Assembly: GCA_003952965.2 (NCBI GenBank)
Contig: CM025852.1
Coordinates: forward strand, 18,112,571-18,176,570
DNA length: 64,000 bases
Reading direction: 5' to 3'
Source of the DNA: Morella rubra
Taxonomy: Eukaryota > Streptophyta > Magnoliopsida > Fagales > Myricaceae
Every line of letters starts with the position of its first letter. Positions within the stretch are counted from its first letter, which is position 1. The notes under the pieces are model-generated. The model was given only the letters and a program-made list of their open reading frames with translations. It did not search any database and was not told the origin of the DNA. Both the position numbers and the translations under genes were made by a program. Of this stretch, positions 45,779 to 59,000 are shown piece after piece.

Positions 45779-48172
45779 TCATCAAGTAGTTGTAAACGGC
45801 GAGACACTGGTTGTGACGAAGCACGGCCAACCCCACGGGCACGACCACGACCTCGACCACGTGAACTCCTTCGCTCGACTCCACTCTTTAATCGCTTATT
45901 CCCTTTATGCTTCGGCTCCCTCATCTTGAAACCTTTTGCAACAATCCCGTATCAACATCCACTCTAGAACCCGATCTAACAGGGAAGAAGGACCTTCCTC
46001 ATCCTCGACAACTGAGCAAGATCATGTTCTAGTGCAGCGTAATAACGATCAAATATTGGCCAAGCTTTAGTTCTATCCCCATAACGTTGAATAGTTGAAG
46101 CATATTGGTTTATATATCTCCTGCGATTGATCACCTTTAGCAACGTCGGATCAGCCGTAGTATGCGACCTGTAAATCGGCGCAACTGACTGTCTAACATC
46201 TTTTCTCCACCTTGCTAGAATATACCCATCAGGAATACACAATTCTCCCTTCTGTTTCATCACCCATATAATATGACTGCAGATGATACCTACAAAGTTG
46301 AATTGTTTGCAACTACACTGGTGAAACCCATTCTCCGTCTTGATCACATAATGCTTTGATGTTGAACAATTATGGTTTGGGTCCCGACTGCATACATGTA
46401 CTCAACCTCTTCGGTCCCAATATTTTCCCTCCGACAGTCAAACTTAAGATATCCAACTTTTTTTGCTTGCTCCAAAAAAATAGACAACATAGTGGGAGTG
46501 TAGACTTCTGCCGCATGATCACATAAAAAGTCCCAAATGGATCAGTGTGCACTGTTTCGAGCATCTTAAAATTTGCTCGTAATTCATTGTATCGCAACTC
46601 ATCAACTGCTCGTTGGAAATTTTGTAGGAATCGATCCATATTCATAATTGTCTTCAAGTACCTACGCAATGTCGCATTGAAACTTTCACTTAACTGTGTC
46701 GTCTTCTTCCCAGCACAGAAAACATTGCGTACATACTTTGGCGCCCACTTCTTGCGCTTTTCATATATCTTCTGCAACTATTCAATGCCTTGGAGTTCAT
46801 GCTCATCAATCATTTTAATCCAACACTGTTCAAAATCATCTACCTCGTGGTCGAACAGAAGCCTCGACCAGTCTCTTTTGAAGCCCTTGTTGCCAAACAG
46901 TGGTCCCAAATTCTTTAATGCATTTTGAGATATGTGCCATGCACATAAAAAATGGTGTGTGTCTGGTAGGGCAGATGGGATTGCAGCTAGCATACCTGCA
47001 TCTTGATCCGTGAATAGAGATTCGGGAGCCTTCCCATTCATACACTCAACAAATGTTTGAAATAGCCAGCTGAATGTGTGCGCCGTCTCATCAAACAGTA
47101 AACATGCCCCGAACACCACTGATTGTCTGTGATGATTCACCCCTAAGAATGCTCCCAATGGCCTATTAATGCGGAATATAGTAGAAAAATATGAATAAGA
47201 TAGAGAAATCAATAAATAATATAAGTCACAACCAAATAATGTAAAAGAATTAAATTAAATGTCCCCATTACCTGTGTTCGTTGTTCGTCCTGTATGTTGT
47301 GTCAAATGACACGAAGTCTCCGAAGATGGCATAGTCGTTTTGCATGGAATGGTCCGACCAGAAGATGTTAGTAATGTGCTCGTCTTCATCCATCATGACC
47401 CGAAAGAAGAATTCTGAGTCTTTCTTCAGCTGATCACCGAACCAATTAACAAGAACACCAGCTACACCAACCTCCATTGTCTTAGTTCTTATACCGTTTA
47501 GATAATTTCTTGTAGTCTTGATGAGTGAAGCCCACATGTTGTCTACCCCCAGCTTGCACGCCATCAAATCGTGGGCCAGTTTAGGGCGAATGCCTGCTCT
47601 ATCTGAATCTATAGCCTCCGCACACTGCAACTCGCTCATGTGTCTTTGAGAACGGAGCATGTGAACTTTAGAAGGTGTTGCCAACTCATGATTATGCTGC
47701 GAACACCATTCGAAGATGCAATACTTCCCACTGAGCTGCCGTTGAACAGTAATACTTGCCAGGCACCTACATCTCGTATTTTGTCGCTCTCGCTTCACTG
47801 GCACAAGCAAATCCTTTTTTATTTTCATCCCTTCTTTACTACAAACAAAAGCTTTGCTTGTCCAATACCCATGTTTATGCTTGAACCCAGTATGTTTACG
47901 AATGCTGAAGCCTTTGATTGTTGCGTACCGATTGTACCAATCATATGCATGGTCAATGTCCTTCCACTCTAGGCTCCAGACATCTACTATCTCCCCGTTG
48001 TCTGCCCGTACCATGTCACCTGTACATACCAACCAAAGAAAAGAATTAAAAAAGTCCTAATACCATCTAAACCGTTCAGATAGATAAAGGACAACCAACT
48101 CACCTTCCAGGTTAGAACTACTATTAGACCCTCGTCTAGTGATATTAGGATTGATCCCTTCCATTTGAGCCA
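45779..48172 (-). pseudogene. MULE transposase (FAR1/MULE/SWIM type), damaged
   Basis: Pieces: exon 48172-48104 (MAQMEGINPNITRRGSNSSS), 48016-47274 (FAR1-like DNA-binding domain, DHAYDWYNRYATIKGFSIRK, WCSQHNHEL; first catalytic D in VSFDTTYRTN), 47170-46370 (LGAFLGVNHHRQSVVFGACL; SLFTDQDAGMLAAI with the second catalytic D; DTHHFLCAWHISQNAL) and 46347-45976 (SWIM zinc finger FHQCSCKQFNFVGIICSHI), then a GRGRGRARG basic tail to 45779. An in-frame TAG interrupts GIE-LQKIYEKR at 46778 and a frameshift lies near 46500, so no full protein can be made. It probably mobilised the surrounding element before decay. Confidence 0.85.
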
Positions 48173-48199
48173 TATTGTCCCCTTCCAATCTAAATACAA

Positions 48200-50170
48200 A
48201 TCAACCCAAGAGCCAAAAATTTTCTTGCAAGTACCACCTCAAATTGACATCAAAACCTCAAATTCAATCTCAAATTTAATAAATTTATGTACAACGCAAA
48301 GAAGAAAAGTTAAGACATCAACCTCAAATTCTATAGAGTAATCATCTTCTATCTGACTGAATATTAATGCTTAAATTCCATTAGTCCCAAAGTTGTTCTA
48401 GAAAAGTATACTCTCTGAACAATTTCTATCTGATTGAATATTAATGCTTAATTTTCTTTAGCCCCTATATATATATATATCCTGCATATATAATATCTTT
48501 ATATATATAATAACAAATTAGCATAAAAATTGAATTAGAGAACAACAATGATTGGTCATGGTTATTTTGCTCATCTCCTTGAACAAGAGATCAAATTGTA
48601 CTCGGATTAAAGGATTTAAACCTGTATACATGACCTTTAATTTCTCTAAGCACTAGCAATATTTAAACCTGTATCCATTGCTATAAAGTTGCAATCACTA
48701 ATCGCCTTATTTCACTACGTGTTCAAATAGTCCTCTAAATTGCTATAAAGTTGTTTTAAACTTTCTTCCATTGTGTTCCACTGCTGACGTTTTAGCCTTC
48801 ATAGTTGCTTGGTTAAAAGTAGGGGTCTACATGCGTCAAATCTACGTAGGCACATACTAGTTGGGCCAACCCGACCAGATTGTAACTGCTGACTGAGCCC
48901 GCCCCAACCTGACCCAACCGGGTAGGGTCGAGTTCTTCTTCTTTTTTTTTTCTTTTTTTTTGAAAGGCAGAGAATGGATCGTAAATGCTAATTGTTGTGA
49001 TGCTAAAAATTAACCATAAAAGAGTTTTAGGACATTTACAGCAACAAATCAAACTTTAGGTTCTCTCGAATTAATGTACATCTAAAAGCAAACTATAGAA
49101 CTAAACTAGAATACAACATTGGATTCCAGGGTAAAACATATACAAACTTAAAAGGATGAGCTTCATAAAAAACGAAGCAGCCTTTTAAGCAAAGAGAACT
49201 ATAACCTATTCCCCATACAAAATTACATATGATTGGATTGGATTGGATTGGCTAGACCAACAAGTAGTACAGGGAACATACAATCAATTCCTGGGAATTT
49301 TTGGGACAATTCAGCACTACCCAAGACTACCACTTATGTGGAAACAAGAACTAAATCTCCTTCCCAAGACTTTAGTATCTTTGGAAGTAGCAGAGACTAT
49401 TTACTTTTGATGCTGGTCAAGAAACTGTGCTCAAGTATACTCCGACAGGAATGTTGGAAGTTCGATATTTGAAGGATCAATTGTAGGAATTGCAATGTCT
49501 ATGTCTCCAATGGAGAATGGAATGTTGTAATGAAAGAAAAACAAAGACAAAAAATTTAGCAAATACAATCAAAACCATGAAAATTAAGGCATGCAATCAA
49601 AACCTTGAAAATTTTTAAACACCATCTTTACGGGGACTACAGAAACTCTCTAAACACCATCTTTAGTAAAGATTCTTTACGAAGAAATTAGGCTTTTCTC
49701 TCTTATGATATTACATGCCAGTCCCTAATCTCATTAAGACATTCAACAAGCAGAGCCAATGGCCTCCCACAATAAAGTGAAACAAAATGCAGACTACATT
49801 AAAAGCAAGCCCAACAATGTTATAAAAATGAAAACTAAAGCAATCAATCAACAAACTAATACCTGCTTAGAAAAAAAAATCAACAAATTAATACCTATGC
49901 GAGAGAAGAACTAGAGAGACAGTCGAACGAACTATTAGCCTAAAAACAATTGTCCAATCGAAAAGAGTGCCTATAAAAAAATGAACATGAAAACTAATTA
50001 CTAATCTATTGCAGCAGATATTTCTTTATTATATTCCTTTAAAATACATTATCCTGCGACATAGGACATGCCCAAAAAATTTGATGATTAATAAAGTGAT
50101 GATACAAACTCCATCATTATTATAACGAGAGAGAAAATGTAGTTAAACTTAAGGCTATGCGATAGACAGA
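48200..50170. other. Mutator element interior without recognisable genes
   Basis: AT-rich with some short motifs, such as a ggattggattggattgg run near 49225. It lies between the transposase start and the right terminal repeat, and may include the transposase promoter. I see no gene. Confidence 0.4.
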
Positions 50171-50299
50171 GGGAGAGCTGTGCATTTATACTCCATTAAT
50201 GTCCTCAATTTTGCTTTCATTAAAAATTAGTATACAGCCAATTATCCATTTTACATAAATAGAAAACAAGTAAAATCACCGAAGCAAATGAAATTTAAA

Positions 50300-50700
50300 C
50301 CAAAAGTGAATTAAAAAAAATATAATACCTGTGCGAGAGACAGAGGTGCAATAGAGAGAGAGAGAGGTGTGATAGAGAGAGAGAGTTGTGCGATAAAGAG
50401 GGGGAGAGAGAACTGTGTGATAGAGAGAGAGAGAAAGCTGTGCGATAGAGGGAGAGAAGGCTGTGCGATAGAGAGAGAAAGCTGTGTGATAGAGAAAGGA
50501 AGAGAGAGTTGTGTGGTAGAGAGAGAGAGAGAGCTGTACGATAGAGAGAGGGAGAGAGAGCTGTGCGATAAAGAAAGGGGGAGAGAGCTGTGTGGTAGAG
50601 AGAGAGAGAGCTGTGCGATATAGAGAGAGAGAGAGAGAGCACGTCGATTTTAGAGAGAGAGACCGCATGAAGCAGAGAGGAAGAACAAGTGCAGGTTTAA
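50300..50700. repeat. GA-rich low-complexity tract of the right Mutator TIR
   Basis: Repeats of agagagagagctgtgcgata units, the counterpart of the ctctctcgcacc tract in the left TIR (37440-37526 and 43225-43315). The long serine/leucine frames it produces are not genes. Confidence 0.85.
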
Positions 50701-50857
50701 AAATAGGTGGGTTCACATAATATGGGTCGGTTTCATTAAATGAGGTGGCATTGTTTCAGCCATCAGATTTCTCTTTTTTTAATCTGAGCCGTCCACTCAC
50801 ACACACTTACACAATAACCATTCGCATAATAACTGAACCCGAATCTAGGCTTCTTTC

Positions 50858-51297
50858 GTATTCTCTCATTAGCTGACTCACTACACATAAACCACTTCAA
50901 GCAGCATTCTACATTTCGATATGGTATGTAGGATATCCAAATGAATTTGCCAAGCTTAATTAACCGCATGATTTCTTGACTACTGTTACAGCGGGAACAA
51001 GTTTCATCACGCACGTCAGCAGCATTAGTTCGGAATTGGCAACGTAGAGAGTGAGAAATCCCCGGAACCAAATCGCTAAGGATGGTTTCTGGATCCCCGT
51101 GATTGAAAAGGAAGCACACAGAGCGAGTCCCATCCAATTACCATCATCGTACAAATTTGAAGGCAGGTCGATCGCGACCAAGTTCCAACGGCTGTGATGA
51201 ATGAACCATTCCTCAATTATACTCAAAGGGAAACAATAAAACAATAATTATAGCAATCGGAGGGAAGAAAGTCCTATTAGACGGAACCGAGTGTCCA

Positions 51298-51333
<36 letters not shown>

Positions 51334-53290
51334 GGGAGGGAGGGAGAGAGAAACAGATAGACCTCCATCCGCGATGGCTGAAAGTGCGTTATCTAGCCAA
51401 GAAACCTCGTTCACGTTGAGTTCTTGATTGTCGAGCAAGTTAAGACAATTAATAACAGTGTATATTCCTGCTTCACCTGAAGTCCACACTGTTACTTGAT
51501 TTGAATAATTTACTTGCTTTCAATTGTTTTCTGTCATCCACATTATCAAGAACAATAGAAACTTATTGACAACCTACTCTGCTCTTTATCAACTCGATCC
51601 CTCTACGCCCATCTCATTTATCTGTGCCAATCTTCTACTTCATATCAGAAAATGAGCTTTTCTTGTAAAGCAACTAAGCCATTTTTGTCTGAAGTCACAC
51701 TAACATCTTCGAGAAAGCTTGCAGCTCGAAAGAGATAACGAAACTTTTGGAAAACAACTCGTACAATTGTTGTCTTGCCCATTCCACTCACCCCACATAT
51801 CCCTATAAAACAAACATCGTTTGATGCCACATCTAAATGCAAACATATATCCTTTACACAAGAGTTTAGTCCAACACAAGATTGTCCTCTTCAATACTTG
51901 GGATTGTATGACTTCGTTCTCCAGACACCATTTGAATAATGCCTTTGATAAACTTTGCCTCTGGCCTGGAAGACAGATTGAGAGAAAAATTGGCAAACTT
52001 TTCGGAGTCATACATTTGGCTTGTCCACCCTAAAGTATATACCGATGTAGAAGAAAACATGGTTTTACTCCTTGAATTAAAGTGCATATTGATATATATG
52101 ATCTGAGCTAATGGCCAAAATCAAGCTAATTTGGAGATCCTAGGCAGCACTTCAAAATATAATCGTAAAAGGTGCACTCATGTTTGAGAACTCCAATGGG
52201 TGCGGATATGACATATTGACCAAATGGATCCACCCGTAGCCATAGGCCTGGCTGTGCAGTTTTCTGGTAGTTGCTCGAATTCGAATAGTCTTTTTTGGTT
52301 ATTAGTGGATATGATTACATTTAATGTTAGCCTGTGGGACTTCTTATTTTAGTTCTTATTCTGTTTCCACAATATTTACAACAAATTTTGATCAAAGCAT
52401 ATGAAAATGTAATGGTTTTGGTATCCCACTCTTTGCTTGAAGTTTTAATGCCGCGGTGAGTTCTGTTTAGAGTGATATATATCTTGCCGTAGATAACAAT
52501 CTTATCCAAGGAATTCCTTTTCTAAAAGGAAACAGTTCTACCATAGATCCGATAATCCATTTATTTTTTTTGTCAACTAAATTTGCAAATTTCGCTTCAA
52601 ACTTGTGCACCAATTTCTATTCTCTCAGTGCTGTTTCTAATACTCCATCATGTGACTAATTCTTCTATGTTGATGAAACTGCTAGCTGGTAGGACTCTTA
52701 GATTTACAGTAAGAAGTGTAATATATATACAGCTGGAAGAATGAGGAAAAAAAAAGTCATTCTCAATAGAATGGGATCAGAAAATCTTACTTGTCTCTTA
52801 GATGGCGTCCTTTGAGATTGGCCACCTCTCTCAAAGCATCCCTCCATGTTTGCACCTTGTCTAAGTTGTCCTAAAAAACGCTCGTCATGTTTAGCAAAGG
52901 CCTCTGCAAAAGTACCCTTCTGGTTCCGCACATCAGTAGGATCCACGTGGTAGAAAATGGAAAGAACCCCCATCCATCTCTCTTTCCTGCATTCAACAAT
53001 CTATGCAAGTTCTTGCAAGCACCACGCGGAAGATGCATAGTTTATTGACAAAATGATGACAGCCGTCTCGGATTTCTCAATGGCATCCAAGAGTTCCTGC
53101 TTAATGGATCTTTCGTTGTTGAGTTCCTCATCGTCCTTAAAGGTGCGTATACCTTTGTCGACCAAAGCGTCATATAGGTGGTCGGTGAAAGTATTGCGGG
53201 TGTCTTCACCTCTGCAGCTGAGGAAAACTTCGTATTCCAGCGGTCTTCGACAAAAAGAGAGAGGATGGAGATGATGGGGCAGTTTGTGTT
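50858..53290 (-). pseudogene. TNL unit C, 5' part: TIR, NB fragment, end of LRR, first half of PL exon
   Basis: TIR pieces 53240-52795: YEVFLSCRGEDTRNTFTDHL, WCLQELA then stop then IVECRKER (stop near 53006), FYHVDPTDVRNQKGTFAEAF, and a frameshift near 52870. NB start 51975-51530: RPEAKFIKGIIQMVSGERS, P-loop GVSGMGKTT near 51780, then a degraded VLDNVDD region. This runs directly into the last LRR segment (NYSNQVTVWTSGEAG at 51500), so the rest of NB-ARC and all LRR repeats have been deleted. The PL exon starts near 51250 (IEEWFIHHSRWNL, DDGNWMGLALCASFSI), shifts frame near 51115, shows LGKFIWISYIPY, and is cut by the LINE target site at 50857. Its other half is at 17570-17859. PL4 of unit D is its closest relative here. 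Confidence 0.82.
51302..51330. repeat. (GA)n microsatellite next to the LRR2 donor in unit C
   Basis: Same position as the tracts in units B and D, immediately inside the intron after the last LRR segment. Confidence 0.8.
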
Positions 53291-53625
53291 AGTTTTGAAA
53301 AAGCAAGACAGAGAAGTAGTCGTGGAGATGAGAAAAATTTCTCTCATATAGTAAAGAGTGTACAATGCCATCCACTTATATAACCAACGTCTAACAGAAT
53401 TCCTAAGATTACAGAAATATAATGACATCCGAAGATTACAATGAATTGGTTATAACAAACGAATCTTCGGTAAAGGCTGTAGAAAGCTTAGGCTAAGGCT
53501 GAGCTGTAGTCAGTGACTTGGTGTGCTGAGGTGCTGGCTTCGTGGTAGCTGATTGTGTCTCAACAGTTTGAATATCGCTGGGGGAAGCCATTTGACACAC
53601 GAGGAAGGAAAGCTTCTCAATTTGA

Positions 53626-53808
53626 GGGGGTGTTTGTTTGCCAAAATTTTGAAGAATATTCTTGAAATTTTAAGAATCTTTACTTTATTAAGATTTATTG
53701 AGATTTGTGAAAGGTGAAGTGTGTATGTGTAAAAATTAAAAATTTTGAATTATGTTTGTTTTGTTGAAAATTTTGATGCCTCAAAATATTAGGAAAACAA
53801 ACACCCCC
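53626..53808. mobile_element. 183-bp MITE
   Basis: Ends gggggtgtttgttt and its complement aaacaaacaccccc, with an AT-rich interior and no coding capacity. I could not identify the target duplication with certainty, so the superfamily (hAT or Harbinger type) is open. It lies 0.4 kb upstream of the unit C TIR exon. Confidence 0.75.
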
Positions 53809-55362
53809 TGTATATCGCCGATGGATTATATTCATGCATTTTTGTAGTCGTATCAACCGATAGAAACACAGAGAAAACTAACGCAAAATTGAGAACTAAA
53901 AAAAAGTTGCATTTATTAGGGAAAGAATGTGAACATGGACCCGAGAGGGATGTGTAGCAATTTCTTTTGAAAAAAATTTCTGGATGATAAATGTGTAGCC
54001 TGAATCACACTGAACATCTGACATAGTTTCAAAGGTGTTTGATTGATCCAATACCATCGGATTTGCAATCAACAGCGTCTATAACCTCCGTACATCCGAT
54101 GCTTAGCTGTCTATCTGGTCGAGCTTTTGCTATAAGTCAAAGTGAGCTATTTGATGGCTAAGATCTACATAAGTCAAAGTGAGTGGCGCGATGCCCTATA
54201 AAAGGACTTCGGTCGCCATTCTTCTTCGAAACAGCATTTTTTAAGATTTGGTCTGGGTTGGTCACACGTTCTAAGTATTTCAAATCACCCTTAAACTAAC
54301 GGTGATTTAAATGATCGGATCAACCTCTCTTAAATTTATCGTAATGTTAAATTTATTCGTACGAATATCAAGTCATGTCTATCCCAACTCAATATATATG
54401 AATAGATATTCAAATTTACTTTGTTACTAAAAATAAAAAAACATTTTTGATAATTTTAAAAAATATTATAGAACCCACACGTGTACTTTTGTGATTTGCT
54501 TTTAAGACCTGAATTTTAAATTTACAAAAAACTTAACAGTAAATTTCACCAATGAGATCCTTGTCCTCTTCTTAAAGCCAATTTTTTTTTAAAAAAAAAA
54601 TTATGATGTATCCTGCCAACGCCACTGGAAGGCCATGTTCCTGCCAGTTGTACTAAAAATAAATAAAAAGACGTGTAAAAAGATACTTAAGTTATGCAAG
54701 TGGTTAGAAGAAAAAAAAAAAGGTTAGGCAACTGATTCGTTGTTTTTTTTGTTGTTGTTGTTGGGTAAGTAAAAATAAATTGGGCAGGTCGTAATTAGCT
54801 CATGGGGACGAGTTGTTACGAAAGTCAGTTCATGGGGCGTTTGATAAGCAAGTGGTCTGTTTGTTAGCGCAAAATAAAGGCCCAACTAGCAATGGACGGC
54901 GTTGGTGGAATATAAGTCTTAATACCAATATACGTTTTTTTTTTTCAAAAATGTTTTTTAATACAAACATAATTTTTTATATAAAAATTTTATTTAATCA
55001 TTCACCTCAATTTCTATAAAAAAAAAATAATTTTTTTGACTGAAACTAATAAAAACTAATTTCACAAAAATGTTCTTTCTAAACATATTTAAATTACTCA
55101 CACATTCTCTAAAGGAATAAATTATTTTAAAAACTTTTTCTTTCTAAATATTTTTTGGGCCATCATTCTTACCAACACCTATAAAAACAAGTCTTAAAAT
55201 TTTTCTTAATCAATGTAAAAAAAAATATTTTCAAAAATACAAATAAACATAGTCATTTATTTGGTTCTAAAAGGCTTCTGATTAGAAATTAATACAGGTA
55301 GCCGGTAGGATGATTCATCTTAAGAAGGAATGGCCCCTAGATTAGCGAAAGCAGCAGTGGAA
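53809..55362. other. AT-rich region between units D and C
   Basis: No gene seen. There are A/T homopolymers near 54580-54600 and 54707-54720, and a long AT-rich block at 54930-55250. It should contain the unit D transcription end and the old promoter of unit C. Confidence 0.4.
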
Positions 55363-56064
55363 TTAGTGAGGTTCTTCCACAATTCGTTTGCCCTTGTCCT
55401 TAAGCGGGGGATTAATGGAACCTCCGACTTCTTTGGAATTATGAGAATCCCCATTAGATCTGCTGCTAGTTGTGCTGGGCTTCGCCTCATCACCAAGGTG
55501 TGGCTCAATTGTCTTTTCATTGTCAATCAATAATTGATGAATGGCATCCCAGTTGTTAGAGAACGAGGCCATGCAGTGTTTTATTGTTTCCACAAACTCT
55601 GTCTCGTCGTTCTGGAACAAGAGACGGAACCCACACTTCCCCACTGTCACGCCCGGGCAATCAGTCACAATTGTAGCGTCAATGCCTCTGCACCCATTCA
55701 AATCCTTTGGAAACCATAAACGTGGTATGTAAGACAGCCAAATGAATCCACCTAGTCTTAAAAACATGAGATCTTCTTTACCAAGGCAATAGCTATGGAG
55801 TTCCAGAGGACAACAGGTTTTATCGGCTTCCAAATAACAAGTGAGGTTGTGACGAACTTGTGAATCCAAATTGCCAACAGTTGCAGTTGAATTCTCAAGG
55901 ACTAAAAAAGAAGCACATAGAGCCAGTCCCATCCAAGTAGAATCGTCGTACAAATTTGGAGGAAGAGATATTGTCACCAGGGGATCATTACTCGGACGGC
56001 TGAACCACTCTAGAATTTCGCTGGGAGGAAAACATGAATTATAGATGAGGGATCTATCAAAGAC
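55363..56064 (-). other. unit D exon PL6 (last C-JID, stop)
   Basis: 234 codons with stop. It begins VFDRSLIYNSCFPPSEILEW, has DDSTWMGLALCASF, LGGFIWLSYIP and KCGFRLLF, and ends in a charged tail (KGKRIVEEPH). The tail after the domain is serine- and lysine-rich and probably disordered. Confidence 0.8.
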
Positions 56065-59000
56065 CTGTACAATAGAAAGATTGTGTCAACCAATGAAAGT
56101 GAAAATGGAAGTGAGAGAGAGAAAGGAGGAATTACCTAACCGTGTGGAATAAATGGTGATTTCGCATTATATACGAAGTAAATCAAATACTAGATAGTTT
56201 CTCAATTACCTGCAGTTCGATTTGGAAGCATGGATTCTTAAGATCATGTGGGCCCTTTTTGCAGAGCTGAGTCTTAGAGCCACTGCTTTCGCCTTGATGA
56301 ACAGTCCTTCTGGTTTTGAAATGAAGATCTCTAGTACGGCTACTAGCTCTGGGACTTGCCTCGTCATGGAGCTTTTCCTCAGTTCTTTCCTTATTACCAA
56401 CTGCTAACGGAGGCAAGAAATCCCTATTTTCAGAAACCAACCGGCAACGGAATACTAGCTTCTCAAACTCCTCCTGATCATCACGAGCGTGGAAGAAACG
56501 AAGCCCACATTTCTGCACTATCAAACCTGGCCAATCGCTTATGATCGAAGCCTCCATGGAACTGCTTTGATTTGACCAATCTGGAAATGAGCCAAGTGGG
56601 ATATAGAACAGCCAGACAAATCCACCTTTGGTATATAGCCACATGAATTCTTCTTTAGATGTGCGATGGACATGGAGTAATGGCTCCTGGCTTGCTACAT
56701 CGGGTTGTAAGTGACAGATAAGGTGGTGAGATATTGTTGAATCGGGATTTCCAAGGTTGGTAGTTGGAGACTTGTTGATAGAAAAATAAGCACAGAGGAA
56801 AAGCCCCATCCAATCACTGTCCTGGCACATACTTTCAGGTATATCAGCTGCCATAGAGGGCTCATTACTCTGATGGCTAAACCAGTTTAGAATTTCTTTT
56901 GGAGGACAGCACAAATTCCATATTGAGCAACCATCGAAGTCCTACAAAATAAACATAAACATGGTGTGCATTAATCAGGGAGAGGGACGGACACAAAAGG
57001 TGAGTTGATGGTACATTTGAAGAAAAGCCACTGCTTAAAAAATTGCCAGCTTACCAATAGGTCACTTTCCCTGTGTTGCTTCCTAGTTTCATTTGTCTCT
57101 GTTTGACGAGCACGTCTTGTAATTATTTCAATTCGAAAGTGATCAGTAGAAACGGCAGTTCTCCCGAGTCCTATCTCATCATCAGCTTCTTGCTCATCCA
57201 TATATTGGTTAATGGAATCTCGATATTCACAAATCAAGCCATTCATGTGTATGAGTTTTTGCCGAAATAGCATCTCATCATGCTCATAGAACAAACGAAG
57301 CGCACATTTCTTCACCATCATGTATGGCCAATCACTTACAATGGAGGCTTCGATGTGGTTGGACTGGCGCAAAATTCTCTTCAATGGCTCACCTGGTACG
57401 TAGGATATCCAAATGAATCCACCTAGATTAATTAACCACATAATTTCTTCTCTACTGGTATAACAAGAAAGAATTTCGTCATCCAGACCAGCTTCACTTG
57501 TTCGGAATTGACAATATAGAAAGTGAGGAATATCTGACTTCAGATTTTCAATGAGGGTTTCTGGATGCCCGCAAAATGAAAAAGAAGCATATAGAGCGAA
57601 TCCCATCCAATTATTATCCTCGTACAAATTTGGGGGTACGTCAATCGTCACCGAGAGTCCATCGCTCTGATGACTGAACAACTCCCCAATGTTGGTCAGA
57701 GGGAAACAAAAGTTATAATAAGTGGATGGATGAAAATCCTGTAAAAACGAAAGTGTCCAATCAGAAAACGATTGAAGAGAGAAAGATATTACAATCTACA
57801 GGAATGTGGGTCCTGATAAGAATTCTTACCAACGCGCCAGTTCTGTAGAAATGATTTGTTGGTGGGTCTCCGTAGGAATTCCTGGGGGCTCTACTAGTGG
57901 GGATCTCCTCCTGAGAAATGGGCAACCATGCTTGAGAATCTGGGTCTTGGTAAGAGCTATCAGTTCCTGTTATTCTGTCATGATAAAAGGGCAATCTTGC
58001 ATGAATTTCCTCCTCACAAGAGTAAGGAGAGCTACGGATGGCATACATATAGTCGACATATGAGGTAATGAGTTGGACCATTGTATAAGCAAACTCTTCC
58101 ATATTTCCCTTGTACACAAGACGGACACCACACTTGAGCGGCGACACGTCTGGACTATAACTCATAAACGAGAATCGAACCCAAGTGCATCGTTTCCAAT
58201 CAGATGTAAGCAGCTTAGATGGTATTAAGCTTACCCAAATGAATGCGCGTTGGCACAGCGAAATTAATACTTCGTCTTCAGTGATGCTACTACAAAATAT
58301 CGGACTTACAGGACCAAGGTTGGTCTGTAAATGACACATAAGGGAATGAGGAGTTTTAGAATCCAAATTCATACGAACAGCAGTTGGGTGCTTGTGAAAT
58401 GAGAAAACAGCACATATTGCAAATCCCATCCAATCTGGGTCATTATACAGCGATGGAGATAGCGGGATTTTCACTGAGAGCCCACCACGCTGATGGGGCG
58501 GGAACCATTCCGGGATTTCACGCTGAGGAAAACAGTGATTGAAAACGCCGCCAATGTTGTAAAAGCCCTGGAAAACAATAGAAAGAAAATCATGCTTGAC
58601 AAATTTCACTCTGGTATTTTAACTACGTATAAGCGGGTAGACTGGTCATACAATTTATGTATTATGTTTCACACCTACACTTTGACTTCAGAAGAATAGG
58701 TCGAAGTTGCTCTTGAAGTTTCTCAAATCATTATTAAAGCTCGTTTCAGTCTAGTAAGATCCTAACATGGAATTTGATCATCTCTAATTTATTCTCTTCT
58801 CCCATTCTATGTGGAATTTAGAATATCACAACTACATACCCTACGTGTAGGGAATCGTCAACTAAGAATTAAGAGGGTTAAGCCATAGCCGGACACTAAC
58901 CCTACATAAGGTTCAATGAAGGCGCTTCCATCCCCTATTAGGACTACACCATAAATGGTTATTTTTTATTAGTATTATTATAATTAGTGATCGTTAGTTT

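Larger units (their letters stand above)
37263..50840 (-). mobile_element. Mutator-like element with transposase gene and captured ELP4
   Basis: Long terminal inverted repeats: left 37263-37526 continuing after the nested CACTA-2 at 43219 to about 43525, right about 50170-50840. The ends are gggttcagt/actgaaccc. The 10-bp target duplication is GAATCTAGAC (37253-37262) and GAATCTAGGC (50841-50850). Without CACTA-2 the element is about 7.9 kb. It holds a FAR1-type MULE transposase on the minus strand and an Elongator subunit 4 fragment on the plus strand. The target is the junction between the LINE 5' end and its own target duplication. Confidence 0.88.

Noticed and set aside
50276-50716. 146- and 115-codon Leu/Ser-rich frames
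   Set aside because: Produced by the GA microsatellite in the right terminal repeat of the Mutator element.
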